This document shows positions 11,227 to 22,490 of a stretch of 64,000 nt of DNA, piece by piece; position 1 is the first letter of the stretch, and every line of letters begins with the position of its first letter. The stretch spans positions 33,346,501-33,410,500 of the forward strand of contig JAZHRO010000026.1 in assembly GCA_037157565.1 (NCBI GenBank). The letters run 5' to 3'. A program made the translations under genes and the position numbers. This stretch comes from Thalassia testudinum (lineage: Eukaryota; Streptophyta; Magnoliopsida; Alismatales; Hydrocharitaceae). Below the pieces are notes generated by a model. It saw nothing but the letters and a program-made list of their open reading frames with translations, was not told the origin of the DNA and did no database searches.

Positions 11227-11571
11227 GGATTGATGATGGGAGCAAGGAATCTGATACAGACCGTGTTGAAAAGCCAATCCTAGGCTAGAACTAAAAAGAA
11301 AAAGAGAGAGAAAACTCTCCAAACTGAAAAACTTTCTATCTCTCTCTTACAAAACGCACTGCGAACTGAGCCAGGGCTAAAATCATTTCAAGCACGGGTG
11401 CTTTAACCACAAAGTCCAATAAACCTTAGGTTAGTTCTTGTGGACCTTAAAAACCTTTGCTAAAGACTGAGGCTAAGGCTAGACAGATTTGGATCTTGAT
11501 TGGTACTAGAGTACCTTTTAGGCCTATGGTCAGCATTCTAACCTAATCTATGCTCAAATAAAAAAGGCACT

Positions 11572-11599
11572 TATCTAAAACTTTTAAAAGTTTTAGATA
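11572..11599. other. Palindrome centre
   Basis: The two arms meet with no spacer at AACTTTTAAAAGTT, a 14-bp perfect dyad, and the symmetry continues outward for over 10 kb on each side. The corresponding stretch of the third copy (about 61525-61545) has a related but not perfectly symmetric sequence and then continues to the polypurine tract and LTR. Confidence 0.9.
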
Positions 11600-13065
11600 A
11601 GTGCCTTTTTTATTTGAGCATAGATTAGGTTAGAATGCTGACCATAGGCCTAAAAGGTACTCTAGTACCAATCAAGATCCAAATCTGTCTAGCCTTAGCC
11701 TCAGTCTTTAGCAAAGGTTTTTAAGGTCCACAAGAACTAACCTAAGGTTTATTGGACTTTGTGGTTAAAGCACCCGTGCTTGAAATGATTTTAGCCCTGG
11801 CTCAGTTCGCAGTGCGTTTTGTAAGAGAGAGATAGAAAGTTTTTCAGTTTGGAGAGTTTTCTCTCTCTTTTTCTTTTTAGTTCTAGCCTAGGATTGGCTT
11901 TTCAACACGGTCTGTATCAGATTCCTTGCTCCCATCATCAATCCTCAAGGGTTCCTGGCGATCGATGCTTCGAGATAGCACCGCCCATGGCAACCCCCGG
12001 AACCCTGGCTATTGAGATTTCGAGATAATCCCATCCATGGTGTTCCGTGGCCGAATCCAGACCCTGGCAATTGACACTTCGAGATAATGCCATCCATGGA
12101 ATCTGAACCAGCAGAGTGCTTACATGCCCCCAGTAGGATATGTAAATATCCTAAGAGACAAGCACCGAGGAGATGATATTTTGTTACGCATCTTCGAGGG
12201 GATTTCCCGCCTCTCCGCGCTGGGAACTCGTCCAAATCAACTTGTGTTGATCGGCCGCTCCTATTCTAGGTGTTCTTTTCAGAATTTTGCGACGCTTCTG
12301 CGTGATTCTGATTTTTACGCTTACTGAACCAGGCTGTGTGTGAGGTTAGGGTGCTTAGGTTACTGAGTCCCGTAAACCAAAAATTAGTTAACGAGGCCAA
12401 ATACTCCCTAAGCCTTAGACCTAATACTTCAGCTTTTCATTTTCCTCAACCTCTTGAGGAGTGTCCAGATCTTAATGGGTACTAAGAGTCTATTCAAGAA
12501 TGCCTAAGGTTTGCATTCTTACTAATCTCATTGTGCACTTTTCAGTTATTTTCTTGAATGAGGTCTAGAACTTAGGTTAATTCCTTAGTTCCTTACTAAT
12601 GACTATCACCTTTTCTCATAATTTTGTGCTCCTTTTTCATTTTGTTTCTTTTCTCCTTCACAAAATTTCCTTCTCCTTTTATTCTTTTTCGAAAATTTTT
12701 TTTTAATTTTTATGGTGTTTTTGGCATATGTGAATTTCTTTGTTTGAAACCTTTTCTTACAAGTTTTGCACTTTCATACCCCCCCCCATGCCTAAGATTT
12801 GCAATGTCCTCATTGTAACCTAGGGGGTTGTTATTTAACTTAGTTCATTCCTTAAGACAGAAATTTGGATGAGTGAATGGGTCGGGGTGACTGTTGCGGA
12901 CGATTTCTAATCTCAGATGCACGCACCTGAGGTGGAGTCGGCTGTCTTAAAGTGTGAACTTCAAGTGCAAAAAGGTGTCAGAACAAGTTTCAGGTTTTCA
13001 AAGAGAATGACGGGCTGCCTCCCGTTAAGCGCTGAGTTTTACGCCATCGGCTGGGCGCAATAAGC
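11586..13065 (-). other. 3' UTR of right arm
   Basis: Mirror image of 10106-11585. I found no difference from the left arm by eye across this 1.48 kb, including identical G-run length (12774-12793) and an identical triple repeat (11945-12100). Confidence 0.8.
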
Positions 13066-16000
13066 TCAAGGGGAAAGGAGGATATAAGATGCTTCCGCCA
13101 AATCAGTAGAAGTTACATCAATGAACGGCTTGAGTCTCTGACCGTTCACGATGAAAGGTTCAGAATCGTGGCTGAGTGGACTGATTTCGATTGCTCCATT
13201 TCCAAAAACCTGTCGGACCAAATATGGTCCGACCCACTTGGATCTCAGTTTTCCTGGGAAGAGTTTTAGTCGGGCATCAAAGAGTAGGACCTTTTGACCA
13301 GGATGAAAGATCTTTCTCGAGATGTGTTTGTCGTGGAAGGCTTTAACCCGCTCCTTGTAGATTTGCGAGTTCTCGTACGCGTCTAGGCGTAATTCATCGA
13401 TCTCGCTGATTTGGAGTTTTCTGTGGGTCCCAGCCTTGGAAAGATCTAGATTACAGTTCCGTACTGCCCAATAGGCTTTATGCTCCAGTTCTACGGGAAG
13501 GTGGCATGCCTTTCCGTACACCAGTCTAAAGGGAGACATGCCCAATTGGGTCTTGTGGGCGGTCCTATAGGCCCACAATGCTTCCAGAAGTCGGGACGAC
13601 CAGTCCTTCCTGTCAGGTCGAACAGTGACTTGCAGGATTTTCTTGATCTCCCGATTAGACAGCTCAGCTAGACCATTAGTTTGGGGGTGGTAAGGAGTAG
13701 AGATTCGGTGAGACACCCCGTATTTGGTCATCAGTGACCTAAACTGAGCATTTGTGAAATGGGTCCCCCCATCAGAGATTATTGCACGAGGAATCCCGAA
13801 CCTTGAGAAAATGTGTTGATGAATGAATTTGAGAACGATTTTGTGATCACAGGTTCGGGTCGGTATGGCTTCGATCCATTTGGACACGTAGTCCATAGCC
13901 AACAGAATGTATTCGAAACCATCCGAAACAGGAAAGGGGCCCATAAAATCAATCCCCCAAACATCAAAGATTTCGCATACTAGAATCGGTTGCATAGGCA
14001 TCATGTCGCGATGGCTCATGTTGCCCAAAGTCTGGCAACGACTGCATGCCTTGCAGTGATTGTATGCGTCTTTGAACAGTGTGGGCCAGTAAAAGCCGCA
14101 CTGGAGGACTTTTGATGCGGTTTTATGCCCGGCAAAATGGCCACCGCATGCCTGGTCATGGCAGAAAGAGAGGATATTGTTGAATTCCCCTTCCGGGACA
14201 CATCTCCGGATGATCTGATCGGCACCTATGCGGAAGAGGTACGGGTCTTCCCAAATGTAATACTTGGCATCGGAGCGTAATTTGTCTTTCTTGGCCTTCG
14301 GCCAATCGGACGGGATCTGATGAGATGCCAAGTAATTTACTACATTAGCAAACCATGGAAGGCTAGTACCAATAGTCAGCAGGTGCTCATCGGGAAAATG
14401 CTCAGTGATGGGTCCGGAAGGGTCAATTATTTCAGAAGGAAGACGGGACAAGTGATCAGCTACCACGTTCTGCTTTCCCGCTTTGTCGCGAATCTCAAGG
14501 TCAAATTCTTGCAACAGCAAGATCCATCGGATTAATCGAGGTTTCGCGTCCTTCTTTGCAAGGAGATGCCTCACAGCTGAGTGATCCGAGTATATGATGA
14601 CACGGGAACCCAGAAGGTACGATCTGAACTTTTCTAGGGCAAATACTACAGCTAGCAGATCTTTCTCAGTAACCGTATAGTTACGCTGAGCCTCATCGAG
14701 TGTTTTGCTGGCGTAGTAAATGGCCACAGGTTTCCTGTCAATTTTCTACCCCAAAACCGCTCCTACAGCAAAGTCGGATGCATCGCACATGATCTCAAAG
14801 GGTTGAGACCAATCAGGGGGCTGTAGGATCGGGGCTTGGGTGACTCGGTCACGCAGGATTTCAAATGCTTGAGTGCATTCCTTGGAAATTTCGAAAGGAA
14901 CATCCTTCGAGAGAAGAGTGGTCAGGGGGCGCGCGATTTTTGAAAAATCAGGGATAAATCGTCGATAAAAACCGACATGCCCTAAAAAGGAACGGATGTC
15001 CCTGATCGAGCTAGGCATAGGAAGGTGAGAAATCAGATTAACCTTAGCTCGATCCACTTGGATACCTTTCTCCGAAATTGAGTGTCCCAGGACAATTCCC
15101 TCAGGCACCATGAAATGGCTCTTTTCCCAGGAAAGAACCAAATTCACATCGATGCACCGCCTGAGTATCTGGACCAAGTGTTGGAGGCAATCGTCGAATG
15201 ATGCTCCGAAAATTGAAAAGTCATCCATGAAGACTTCCAGATAATCACCTACCATATCTAAGAATATGGCAAGCATGCATCGCTGAAAAGTAGCGGGTGC
15301 ATTGCAAAGACCGAAAGGCATCCTTCGGAAAGCGTATGTTCCGAAGGGGTAGGTGAACGTGGTCTTTTCTTGGTCCTCAGGATGGATTGCCACCTGGTTA
15401 TAACCGGAGTACCCGTCAAGAAAGCAGAAGAACCTATTTCCCGCAAGTTTTTCGAGAATTTGATCAATGAAGGGTAGTGGGAAATGATCCTTCTTCGTGG
15501 AGGAATTGAGTCGGCGGTAATCTATACAGACTCTCCACGAGTTGGCTAATCGGGTAGGAATGATTTCTCCGGTCTCAGTCGTTATAGTGGTGAGTCCTGC
15601 CTTCTTGGGCACGACCTGAATTGGGCTCACCCAACGACTATCGGAGATCGGGTAGATGATCCCGGCATCTAACCACTTGATGATCTCCTTTTTCACGACC
15701 TCCTGCAGATTGGGGTTTAAGCGTCTCTGCATTTCACGAGAAGGTCGTGTGCCCTCTTCTGAATAGATATGATGAGTACAATAAGAGGGACTTATTCCAG
15801 TCAAATCATCGAGAGTCCATCCGATGGCTCTGCGATGTTGCTGGAGGACAACAATCAGACGGGATTCCTGTTTAGGACTGAGGTTGGAATTGATAATCAC
15901 AGGAAGGGTCTGATTAGAACCCAAAAAGACGTATTTCAAGTGAGCAGGAAGGGGTTTCAGTTCGAGGATGGGGTTTTCAGCAGCAGCGGGTGGTTCAGTA

Positions 16001-18765
16001 TAGATGTGAGGTTCAAGGGTGGGAGTTACTGGGTTGTTCATATCTGGATTCGACTCCTCTGTTTGCGGGTCAAGATCCTTCTGTGGTTGATGAGGCATAA
16101 TCGAGTCATTTTGGAGGTGTGATTCATCAACCAAAGTCTTCTTGTCACAAATTTGTTCGATGACGCCGCAATTAATTCCTTGTTGGGCCTTAAATATATC
16201 AATTTTTAGTGTTTGATCTCCAAACTTAAGCTCTATTTGGCCCTCCTCACAGCTGATGTTGGCTCTAGCAGTAGCCAAGAAAGGTCTCCCTAGAATGATT
16301 GGTGTATCCCTAGGGTTCTCAGGTGCATCCATATCTAAGACTATAAAGTCCACTGGAAAATAGAAATCCCGCACTCTTACGATAACATCCTCGAGAATCC
16401 CTTTTGGTGACTTTATAGATCGATCTGCTAATTGTAATGTCACCTCGGTTGGTTTTAGCTCAGATTCTTCTAGATGGTCAAGTAAGGATGTGGGTATCAG
16501 GTTTATGGATGCACCCAAGTCTAACAATGCTCTATCAAATTGGGTACCACCTATCTTACAGGAAATCAGGGGAGTCCCAGGATCTTTAGCCTTGGGTGGG
16601 AGCCTACTAAGGATTACAGAGCTGGCTTGCTCTGACAGAACAATTGGGCTCCCTCCCTTGGTTCGCGGCTTACGCTGGGGTGTACATATATTCTTTAGAA
16701 ATCGTGCGTAAGCTGGCACGTGGCGGATTGCATCCATCAAGGGGATGTTTATGTGGACCTGCTCAAAGAGCTTGACCAGGTCCTCCTCAGGGGCCACGGG
16801 TTTGGTGGTCTTCTTTCCCTTGGTCAGGGCCTCGGGAAATGGGATCTTGGTTGGTTCTTCTAGGATAGGTCCAGGTTGTGGATCCGGAACAGCGGTATCT
16901 TGGATAACTATCCTAGGGTCATGGTTATCAGGCTTGGAGTGGTTTGGATAATGCAGGTCTTGAGTTGTTTTACCACTACGTGTTGTTACAGAATTTAATC
17001 CGGCCTGATTTTGGTTTGGGTTTGGTAAGAGGGGTGGCTGCTGCTGAAATCCCGCATAAGAAGTTGAGGCTTCCATCTCGTCTGGAGATGGCGCAGTAGG
17101 GGCCTGATAAATCCATTGAGCGTGGCCTAAATTTGGATTCATAACGCGCTTCTGGGTTGGCACGTTATTTGGGTTAGGAAGAGGTTGGGAAGGGAGTGTG
17201 CCTGGCTGGCGAGAATTTGCCAACTGGGCCAGTTGAGTTTTAACTTCTGTAAGCTCGTCCTTGTGCTGTTTTTGAATAGCCGCATTCGTTTTTTGAATGT
17301 CAGCCAGAGTCTGAAGGATTAGGGACATTTGATTCTGATTTGGCCCTGATGGATAAGTAGGGTTAGGCCGAGGCTGAGGCGGCTGGTAATGACGAGAGGG
17401 CTGTGGGCGGGACTGAAAAGGTGGTCTTTGGGTTTGGGAATTTCCCGCCCACTGAAAATTGGGATGGTTTCGCCATCCAGGATTGTAAGTGTTGGAGAAT
17501 GGGTCATTCTGGATGGCGTTGAGGTCCTCGCAGGTCTGAGGAACCTCCTGAGAATCAGGGAAAGGGGGAATGGAGTTCCCCCGGCTGGTGTAGAAAGGAT
17601 CGGATGATCCTCCGATCCAAGAATCAGATGGGGATGGATATGGGTCCATCCCAGGGGAAGATCGGTGGAGGATGTTTTGCACAGTCTCCTGTGTGGAAGG
17701 AGGTTGTGCAAAGGAGTTACGTGCGGAGGTGGCTCGCTGCAAGTGCTGAGTCAGCTCATCCACCTTCTTTTCAATGATTGAGACCTTGTCCAATCGACTG
17801 GCCATTAATTCCAGGTCGACTGATGCGGACAGGCCCTGCGTCTCATGTGCTCCCTTAAGATTCGTCGCTGCGCGGGTATTCGTCCTGTCAAATAATCCCA
17901 TGGAGTCATTGTTGATGGAGTTCTCGCACATGTTTTCGAGAATCTCCCATACGGTGTCTTCATGTTGACCCATGATGTTTCCTCCGCAAGTTGCATTGAC
18001 GAAAAGGCGGATGTCCTCACGGAGTCCCTGGTAAAAAGATTGGACTTGCTCCCATTTAGGAACTCCGTGATGGGGGCACTTTCTCATGAGATCCTGAAAA
18101 CGATCCCATGCCTCATGGAGAGGTTCTCCTGATTGTTGAGTGAAGTGTGTGATCTGATGGCGCAAGGCGTTGGTCCGACCAACGGGAAAAAACTTTTTCA
18201 AAAACTCGGATTGAAGTTCTTCCCAAGTGTTGATCAGCCGGGTCTGAGTTTGATACCAATGGGCGGCCTTGTCCATAAGAGAAAAGGAGAACATCTTCAT
18301 GAGAAGAATATCCCGATTTTGCGCATCTGATCCAAAAGTGTGGGCCAGATGCTTTAGCTGTTTGATGTGCTGGAAGGGATCTTCAGAATTAAGCCCATGG
18401 AATTTAGGTATAGCATGAATCATGTTGGGCTTTAATTCGGAATCAGGTCCTCCAGTCGGGATTCTGACTCGAGGCTCAATGGCCACCGCAGCAGGATTGT
18501 AGTGGTCCCGCATCATAGGACGCTGTGGTGGGTGCACAAAGTTTTGGAAGAGGTCATTGAGTCGCTGGAGCTGGTGTTCCAGATTATTTTCTTCCTCAAC
18601 TGGCTGAGCCATGATGGGGGAAGAAGAAGAACTTGGTTCTGAATCAGAAGAGAGAATAATGTGAGGGTGTTGCTGCACAAACACGGGCGTCGAGGCTTGG
18701 CCTTGACGAGAGCGAATTTCTAAAGGAGGTCTTAAGGGTGGTCTTAGGGACCTCCTTCCGTACAT
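13066..18765 (-). pseudogene. Family-A Athila gag-pol polyprotein, right arm, one stop
   Basis: Same 5700-nt single-frame gag-pol as the left arm, on the opposite strand. The three stops of the left arm are intact glutamine codons here. One different premature stop, TAG at 14746-14748 (read on -), falls at the glutamine after the RNase H motif [13 protein letters not shown] and splits the frame into 1339 and about 560 codons. Protease D-L-G-A-S, RT FMDD, RNase H, integrase zinc-binding and DDE residues and the GPY/F-like tail are all readable. Against the left arm it differs by a few residues, for example V/M in the integrase block LLAVDYVSK. It is the best preserved polyprotein in the window and one mutation short of open. 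Confidence 0.95.
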
Positions 18766-19674
18766 GCACTGTTGGAAGAGGTAAGTTTAGAAGGTGCTGG
18801 ACCCAATCAAGACAACCAAAAATGTGTTGGGTGACTATAGAGGTGCGGGGCAGATGGACCCCTTGATCAGAAAGATCGTCCACCTGAGAATTACCTGGGC
18901 AGCCAGAGAGGGAGAGTCCCGCGAAAACCCCTACACGGTAGAGCGTCCCCACGGGTTACAGGGTTTCCCCCACCCGACCTCTCTTGTCACTGCGATTCCA
19001 GGTAGACCAGAATGGGGATCTTGACCTCTTAAGTCTACCAATTTTAAGATCAGGGTGCTTAAGGTTTCACTTGAACTTTAGTCTTTTAAGTGCAAAGAGT
19101 GACCTAATTTAAGGTTGGTTGACCCAAGGGGTCAACTTTACCTCTTGTTTTCTTTGAGAGCTTTTAGGTCTTGTCTTTTAGGGTTCAAGTGTTTAGAGAG
19201 CCAATTTGTTTAGGTTTTCTTTTGAATAGGTATTTTCAATCAATGGTTTAGGCACACTTCTTTTGGATTTTCTCCATTCTTGATTTAAGTAGTGTGTCTC
19301 TAAAACCCTACTGTTGAATCTTATGTTGGCTCTACTTGGTCCAGTTAGTTCTTTGTTGGGTAATTAGGGCTCAAGCAAGAATGTGTTAGCCCTTAAATAC
19401 CCTTAATAGTGTGCAGGACTAATGAGTTGAAAACATGCAACTCTTTATGGTTACTAAGTATGGAAGACAGGTTAGCCCTATATTGCTTGTTCTTTTCTTT
19501 TCTTCCTCTTTAGAGTTTAGGGGTTAATAGCGAGAGGAAAAATTTACCTGTCCTCGGAATGGTTGTCGTGCGGTTGCTTGTCTTCTTGATTTCCTGTAGT
19601 TTTCTGCACAAAAGAGAGGAGATTATCAGAAATTAAAAAGAAACAGGAATGTTTACCTCTAGAATAGCCGTTGC
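18766..19674 (-). other. Untranslated leader of right arm
   Basis: Mirror of 3497-4405, with the conserved pre-gag block at about 18780-19035. No coding content recognised. Confidence 0.7.
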
Positions 19675-19692
19675 TCCCCGGCAACGGCGCCA
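19675..19692 (-). other. Primer-binding site, tRNA-Asp type (right arm)
   Basis: Reverse complement of the 18-nt site at 3479-3496, four bases from the LTR end at 19697. Sets the - orientation of this arm. Confidence 0.93.
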
Positions 19693-19696
19693 AAAA

Positions 19697-22490
19697 TGAT
19701 AGAGACAGATATAACCGGGTTTTATTGTTATAGCGTTGTAGTATAGCCAGTTATTGCCATCATTTCAAATATATAATTTTTTTTACTCGGAAAATAAAAG
19801 AGTTCCCGAGGTCGAACTCAGGGAGCAAGTTGTATTCTAGGGGTACAAGTTTCTTTTACAAAAATAAAGAAAGAGAGAGAGAAAGAATTTGTTGTCTTTT
19901 CTTCTTTTCTCTTTGCTTCTCTCGTCTCAGATCTTCTGTTATCTTCTTCTTCTTTATCTGTAGTGGTGATGTTCTTCTTCTTTCTTTCAGCTGTTCCTGC
20001 TCTTCCTTTTTCTTCTGCAGAGCGGTCCTGTTCTTCTTCTTTTCCTTTCTTTCTTCTTTTCCTTTCTTCAGATCTTCTTCTCGTGCTTCATTTCTTTCAG
20101 TTCTTCCCTTGTTCTTTTGTGTTCTCCTCTGCCTCGCCTTCTTCTGTTGTTCTTCAGATCTCCTTCTTTCTTCTTTCTTTTTCCTATCAGGACGTCGTCT
20201 CTTCTTCTTTCTTCTTTTCCCTTCAGGACGTCGTCTGATTTTCCAATCAGACGACTTAAACCGCTTGTTGCTACAGTGTCTCCCTCAGCTTCCTTCTTCT
20301 TCCGCGGTCCTTCTTCTTCACCTGTGCCTGCACACTTCAGAGTTTATGTCAGAGGACAAAACCTACTCTACCCTCCCCCCCCCGCGTCTCTCTCTCTCAG
20401 AATCCGCTCTTGGGAAAGCTCTCCCAGAGCTGCCGGGTAGTCGGGTACGGGTCGCGCCCAGGTCCAGGCCCACCGGCGTGTGTGGTGGGCGAGGAGTGCA
20501 GGTCAGTCTAAGTCGGGTCGGGTCAGGTCCGCGGGGCGTGAGCGCGGACGAGACCGGGTAACCGGGCGGGTGTAGGGGACCTCACCCCGTGTGCTGAGGC
20601 AGTAAGCCTCCAGCACTTTTGCGCCTTATACCGCTGCGCCTCTTCAGACTTTTCCGAGGTGGGACTAAATGTCCCACCCTAATTGAGCGCCCGCAGCGGA
20701 GAAAGCAGCGGGCGATCGCAGCTTCACGCGAGGCCTTCGCCCCAGATGCGAGCCTGATGCTTTGTCGAAATGCCTCGCAAGGTCTGGGAGTCGAATTTGG
20801 GCGTGGGGCGCCTACAGCTGCAGGCGGAAGCAGCTCCTTCTGCACGGCAATGGCGGCGGAGGTCGGGTGGCCTGTTCACAGCAAAACGGCCTCTCGGCCT
20901 AATCAGAAGGTGCCGGGAGCTTCGCCAGAGTGCGGCGAAGCTTGTGTGGGTGGTGGCGAGGCGTGGGGCGGCGTGCAGGGGCTGCCCTAGGTCGGACTGT
21001 GGGTCGGAGGATGGGTTTGTTCGGTGGGGTTGCAGAGGGTGATGTGGGGGAAGTGGAAGGGCGGGGGTTGATCAGGGTGAGGAGGCGGAGGTTCTGCGGT
21101 GGTCGGCGAGCCGTGTGGGTTGCTGAGGTGATGGGAGCGGCTCGCCGGAGGATGGCCGGAGGCGGAGAAGGTGAGGGTGAACAGGAGCGGTCGAGGGTTT
21201 AATCAAATAAAAGACAGTGAGGAAAAGAAAGAGGGGGAGATGGGGAGGAGTTCTGACCTAGCTACAGAGACGAAAGGGGCCAGGGCAGGGCGACAGTCGT
21301 ATCGACTGTCGCCGGAGAAGAAGATGCCTAGGGGAAGGGGCGGCGGCGAGCAGAGAGCCGGAGAGGCGCCAGCTGGGTACGGCGTGGCGCGGGAAGAGTA
21401 GGGGAGGAAGTCTCTGCTGCTGGTATTGCGGCAGAGCGAAGAGGAGGAGGAGGAAGAACCGCCGGAGCTGGTGGGCGTCTGCCGGAGTGAGAGGAGAGGA
21501 AAGTTGGGGGTTTTCTCCGTCAGATCCGAGCTGCCGAGGTCGGTGGAGCGACGGGGGTATTTATAGGGATCAAAACAGGGAGGAAGGCGGAGGGAGACGA
21601 CGTGTCTCCCTCGCCGGAGGACGCCGGAGATGGAAACCCATACCGTCCGTGCGTTCGCACGGCCGGTATGGTGGGTTACAGCAACCAGGGGGGTGTCCCT
21701 GCGACGGCTGACGACGCAGGGCACCCCCGGTTTTCTTGCCAGGCTCTCCCCCTCACCCTGCGCGGCGCCATGCTCCGCGCAAGGTCGCCGGAGCATGGTG
21801 CTGGCAGGTTTTGCAGGGGGGACCTGAACGTAAAGAACGAAGGAGAGTTAGGAGCCAAAATGCGAGGGTTCAAAAGTTGAGGGTCAAAAAGTAAATATAT
21901 GAGGACCAAAGTGTAAAGTTGGTCAAGGAGGTTTCTTCTTAGGCTCAAGTTTTTATACATGACTAATTAGGACCTAAGGAATCTGATGGTGAATTTCATT
22001 TCTATATTAAACCTTGTTTGACCGGTCAATTTATGCGAAAACCCAAATTAAGTTATTAATTGGGCATGGTTCTCAATGTAGGTCAAAATGGGTTCTGAAG
22101 GCCAAATTGAAGGTTCTAAACCCTAGAAATTATTTTTCTATGAATTTTAGAGGGTTTATTCTATTTTTACTTTTCCTCGAACCTCGTGAATTGAAGTGGG
22201 TTATTTTAGGGTTACAGATTATCATTTAGTTTCTTGGAATTGCTGTAGCCTTTGCTAGATCATCTCATCCCACTTTTATTCTTATTAAGTTGCTTTGACC
22301 TATGTTTGGGCCCTGAATTACCCTGTATGCAGATTATACTGGTAAAATTGCATTTTTACCCCTTATGACTTGTTTTCTCCTTAAACTCAGAATTCTCTGA
22401 GTTAAGCCTTTCCTTGAGTTATGTAGGAGCTTTTATCCTTTGTATTAGGTCAAAATGAGCTAGTTATGGCTCATGATGAGGTTCTCATCA
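19697..22490 (-). repeat. Family-A LTR, right arm (5' LTR)
   Basis: LTR of 2794 bp with intact termini on its own strand: TGATGAGAACC at 22490 and CTATCA at 19697. TATA box at 21558-21565, promoter dyad at 21591-21611, U3 inverted repeat at 21636-21677 and R-region stem-loop at 21289-21313. Compared with the left LTR it has about 22 extra bases in the purine/pyrimidine tract near 20070-20110 and roughly 1% base differences in the outer 600 bp. Confidence 0.92.
22474..22490 (-). other. U3-terminal hairpin of family-A LTR
   Basis: Read on -, TGATGAGAACCTCATCA is a 7-bp perfect stem with a 3-nt loop starting at the first base of the LTR. The same 17 nt end the LTR at 61437-61453. The left arm has it minus the first base(s) at 703. 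Confidence 0.85.

Larger units (their letters stand above)
10106..11585 (+). other. 3' UTR of left arm, truncated at the palindrome centre
   Basis: Non-coding region after pol. It has no env-like gene, unlike some Athila relatives. It contains a G-run resembling the element's polypurine tract (10378-10397), a triple degenerate repeat (about 11071-11226) and a 96-codon sense frame (10936-11226) of doubtful meaning. By comparison with the copy at 61453, about 84 bp plus the terminal polypurine tract and 3' LTR are missing at the centre. Confidence 0.8.
703..22490. repeat. 21.8-kb palindrome: two family-A Athila elements joined tail to tail
   Basis: Positions on the two sides pair as reverse complements about a centre at 11585/11586. 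The gag starts (4406 and 18765), pol ends (10105 and 13066) and all 3' UTR landmarks sum to 23171. In the LTRs the sum is 23192-23194 because of a roughly 22-bp indel. Each arm holds LTR, primer-binding site, leader, gag-pol and 3' UTR. Neither arm has the terminal polypurine tract or a 3' LTR. The arms are not identical: they differ at scattered bases, in the indel and in their stop codons, so they have separate mutational histories. It could be a genuine rearrangement or a mis-join of two copies. Confidence 0.93.

Noticed and set aside
10106..11585. Search for an env-like gene downstream of pol
   Set aside because: No long frame, signal peptide or membrane segment is present. Only short conserved-by-descent frames exist on both strands.
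703..22490. Dismissing the palindrome outright as a sequencing fold-back artefact
   Set aside because: A pure fold-back read would give identical arms. Here the arms have different stop codons, base changes, an LTR indel and different flanks. A mis-join of two real copies is still possible and is left open.
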